Part shown: one piece after another, positions 4,115 through 5,971 of the stretch | How the letters are laid out: every line of letters begins with the position of its first letter | Numbering within the stretch: position 1 is the first letter of the stretch | NCBI GenBank assembly: GCA_036271855.1 | Contig: DATAZV010000042.1 | Location: 1 to 5,971, forward strand | Direction of reading: 5' to 3' | Source of the DNA: JAQGMJ01 sp036271855 | GTDB lineage: Bacteria > Pseudomonadota > Gammaproteobacteria > Burkholderiales > JAEUOS01 | DNA length: 5,971 nt | Position numbers and translations under genes: made by a program | The notes under the pieces: generated by a model | What the model was told of the DNA's origin: nothing | Database searches by the model: none | What the model saw: the letters and a program-made list of their open reading frames with translations, nothing else

Positions 4115-5971
4115 ATGCCCTCTCCAACCCTGCGCCCGCTGGCCGCGGCGCTGCTGGCCTGTTGCGCCGGCAGCGCCGCCGCGCAGAGCGCGCAAACCCC
4201 GCCGCCCGCGCCTGATGCGACCCTGCCCACGGTCAACGTCACCGGCACGCCCTCGGTGGCGAAAAAAAACCAGATTCCCTCCACCAGCGAGGGCCTCGAC
4301 CGCGAGCAGATCGACGATACCGTCAACGTCGTCAACACTGAAGACGCGCTGAAATACCTGCCGTCGAGCTTCGTGCGCAAGCGCCATATCGGCGACACCC
4401 AAGCGCCTCTCGCCACCCGCACCTCGGGCGTCGGCGCCAGTGCGCGCAGCCTGATCTACGCCGACGGCGTGCTGCTCTCGCCTTTGATCGCCAACAACAA
4501 CACCATCGGCGGCCCGCGCTGGGGCATGGTGGCGCCGAGCGAGATCGAGCGCATCGATATGCTCTACGGCCCGTTTTCGGCCGCCTATGCGGGCAACTCC
4601 ATCGGCAGCGTGGTCGAGATCACCACCCGCATGCCGCAAAAGTTCGAAGCCGAAGCGCGGGTGCAGGAAAGCTGGCAAAGCTTCAACCAGTACGGCACCC
4701 ACGACAGCTACAAGTCCACCGATCAAAGCCTGCTGCTGGGCAACCGCAGCGGCGACTTCGCCTGGTGGCTCTCGGCCAACCACCTCGACACCCACAGCCA
4801 GCCCCTGGCCTACGCCACCGTGCCGCGCTCAACTGCGGCCAGTGGCGCCGGCACCCCGGTGACGGGCGCCATCGCCGAGAACAACCGCACCGGCAGCCCG
4901 ATCTGGGTGGTCGGCGCCGCCGGCCTGGAACACCAGATCGAAGACAACTTGAAGTTCAAACTCGCCTATGACTTCAGCCCCGCATGGCGCGCCACCTACA
5001 GCGTCGGCCTGTTCCAGAACAACACCAAGGCCACCGCGCAAAGTTACCTGAGCGACGCCGGCGGCGCCCCGGTGTACAGCGGCAGCGTCAACATCAACGG
5101 CACCAATGTGCCCGCCGCCAGCTTCGGCGCCAGCACCTTTTCCAGCAATGTTTACAACTTCACCGAACAGCATGTGATGCAAAGCTTTTCGCTGAAGTCG
5201 AACACCCACGGCAACTGGGACTGGGAAGCCATCGTCAGCAACTACAACTACGGCCAGTCGGTCAGGCGCGCGCCCAGCGGTGCCCTGCCGGTGGCCGCCG
5301 GCGGCGGCCCCGGCACCATCGAATACCTCAACGGCACCGGCTGGTCCACCGCCGACCTTAAAGGTTACTGGCGCCCCGCGGGAAAGGAGGGCGCGCACCA
5401 GGTGAGCTTCGGCGCCCACCTCGACCGCTACGTGCTCGAAGACCCGAAGTACAACACCGGCGACTGGATCGGCGGCGGCAACGGCTCACTCGCCACCGAC
5501 TCGCGCGGCAAAACCCAGACCGCCGCGCTGTGGGCGCAGGACGCCTGGCGTTTCGCGCCCATGCTCAAGGCCACCGTCGGCGGCCGCTTCGAAAGCTGGC
5601 GCGCCTACGACGGCTACAACTACGCCTTTACCCCCGCGCTGATGGTCAACCAGCCCGGCCTCTCCGCCACGCGCTTTTCGCCCAAGGGCACCCTGGCCTG
5701 GGAACTCAACAAGCAGTGGACCGCCAGCGCCTCGCTGGCAAAAGCCTATCGCTTTCCCACCGTCTCCGAGCTGTATCAATCCATCACCACCGGCGCGACC
5801 ATTACGGTGCCCAACCCGAACCTGAAGCCGGAGAACGCCACCTCCAGCGAAATCGCGCTGGAGCGCACTGGCGACAATGGCCGGGTGCGCGTCTCACTGT
5901 TCCAGGAAGACCTGAAGGACGCGCTGATCTCGCAAACCGCGCCGCTGGTGGCGGGCTCGACCACCCTGTTC
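4115..5971 (+). CDS. TonB-dependent outer-membrane receptor, probably for copper; 3' end beyond window
   Basis: This is an outer-membrane active transporter energised by TonB-ExbBD. The frame is open for 619 codons to the window end, whereas the family is usually 650-750 residues, so the last barrel strands are missing. A signal peptide covers about residues 1-23 (LRPLAAALLACCAGSAAAQ). A TonB-box-like ATLPTVNVTG follows at 35-44. The plug domain spans about 55-172, with SLIYADGVLL at 112-121, SEIERIDMLYGPFSAAYAGN at 142-161 and VVEITTR at its end. The beta barrel follows, including the family hallmarks AYRFPTVSELY at 544-554 and NPNLKPEN at 567-574. The mature part contains no cysteine, so it lacks the Cys-Met copper site known from OprC. 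The ATG follows the chaperone stop by 6 bases without a clear Shine-Dalgarno, which suggests coupled translation. A copper substrate is inferred from neighbours; another metal or a metallophore remains possible. Confidence 0.93.
   Translation, partial: MPSPTLRPLAAALLACCAGSAAAQSAQTPPPAPDATLPTVNVTGTPSVAKKNQIPSTSEGLDREQIDDTVNVVNTEDALKYLPSSFVRKRHIGDTQAPLATRTSGVGASARSLIYADGVLLSPLIANNNTIGGPRWGMVAPSEIERIDMLYGPFSAAYAGNSIGSVVEITTRMPQKFEAEARVQESWQSFNQYGTHDSYKSTDQSLLLGNRSGDFAWWLSANHLDTHSQPLAYATVPRSTAASGAGTPVTGAIAENNRTGSPIWVVGAAGLEHQIEDNLKFKLAYDFSPAWRATYSVGLFQNNTKATAQSYLSDAGGAPVYSGSVNINGTNVPAASFGASTFSSNVYNFTEQHVMQSFSLKSNTHGNWDWEAIVSNYNYGQSVRRAPSGALPVAAGGGPGTIEYLNGTGWSTADLKGYWRPAGKEGAHQVSFGAHLDRYVLEDPKYNTGDWIGGGNGSLATDSRGKTQTAALWAQDAWRFAPMLKATVGGRFESWRAYDGYNYAFTPALMVNQPGLSATRFSPKGTLAWELNKQWTASASLAKAYRFPTVSELYQSITTGATITVPNPNLKPENATSSEIALERTGDNGRVRVSLFQEDLKDALISQTAPLVAGSTTLF

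Noticed and set aside
4154..4165. A lipoprotein signal (LLAC at residues 13-16) in the TonB receptor
   Set aside because: Leucine before Ala-Cys is a poor lipobox, and SAAAQ a few residues later is a standard signal-peptidase I site. TonB receptors are not normally lipoproteins.
3671..4795. A 374-codon open frame on the minus strand, opposite the copper chaperone and receptor genes
   Set aside because: The product is low-complexity and His/Gly/Ala-rich, without motifs. The opposite strand encodes two well-matched families, so this is a codon-bias shadow.

Overview
The window comes from a GC-rich bacterium, with G/C strongly favoured at third codon positions and only short AT-rich islands between genes. 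The gene families and their arrangement fit a betaproteobacterium, probably Burkholderiales. That placement is an inference from style and gene content; no rRNA or other taxonomic marker is present.

The left half (1-2959, all minus strand) is a molybdate uptake and sensing cluster. In transcription order it holds a one-domain ModE-type DNA-binding regulator (2959 to 2612), the periplasmic molybdate-binding protein ModA (2492 to 1680), the permease ModB (1667 to 984), the ATPase ModC (970 to 218), and a stand-alone molbindin (Mop) gene that starts at 161 and runs off the left edge. modA, modB and modC are separated by only 12-13 bases and must be one operon; mop follows 56 bases later with its own good ribosome binding site. 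ModC ends right after the ATPase domain and the regulator ends right after the winged helix. The oxyanion-binding Mop domain that normally ends both proteins is therefore absent from each, and appears instead as the separate downstream gene. Between the regulator and modA lies an AT-rich patch with several palindromes. It includes a 24-base inverted repeat with the geometry of a ModE operator, covering the modA ribosome binding site.

The right half (3099-5971, all plus strand) is a metal-uptake cassette that looks copper-directed. It holds a small DUF2946 protein with an HxxCPxCxxH-type cluster, a periplasmic copper chaperone of the PCu(A)C family with a perfect H-x10-M-x21-H-x-M motif, and, 6 bases downstream, a TonB-dependent outer-membrane receptor that is open to the right edge (619 codons visible). 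A hairpin followed by a short T-run sits between the DUF2946 gene and the chaperone gene.

The two cassettes are divergent from a 139-base intergenic region (2960-3098) that contains a GC-only 16-base palindrome. Each half is made of recognisable families. The points worth a second look are the separation of the Mop domain from both of its usual hosts, the operator architecture in front of modA, and the head-to-head placement of molybdenum and copper functions. No RNA genes, insertion sequences, CRISPR arrays, attachment sites or replication origins were seen.
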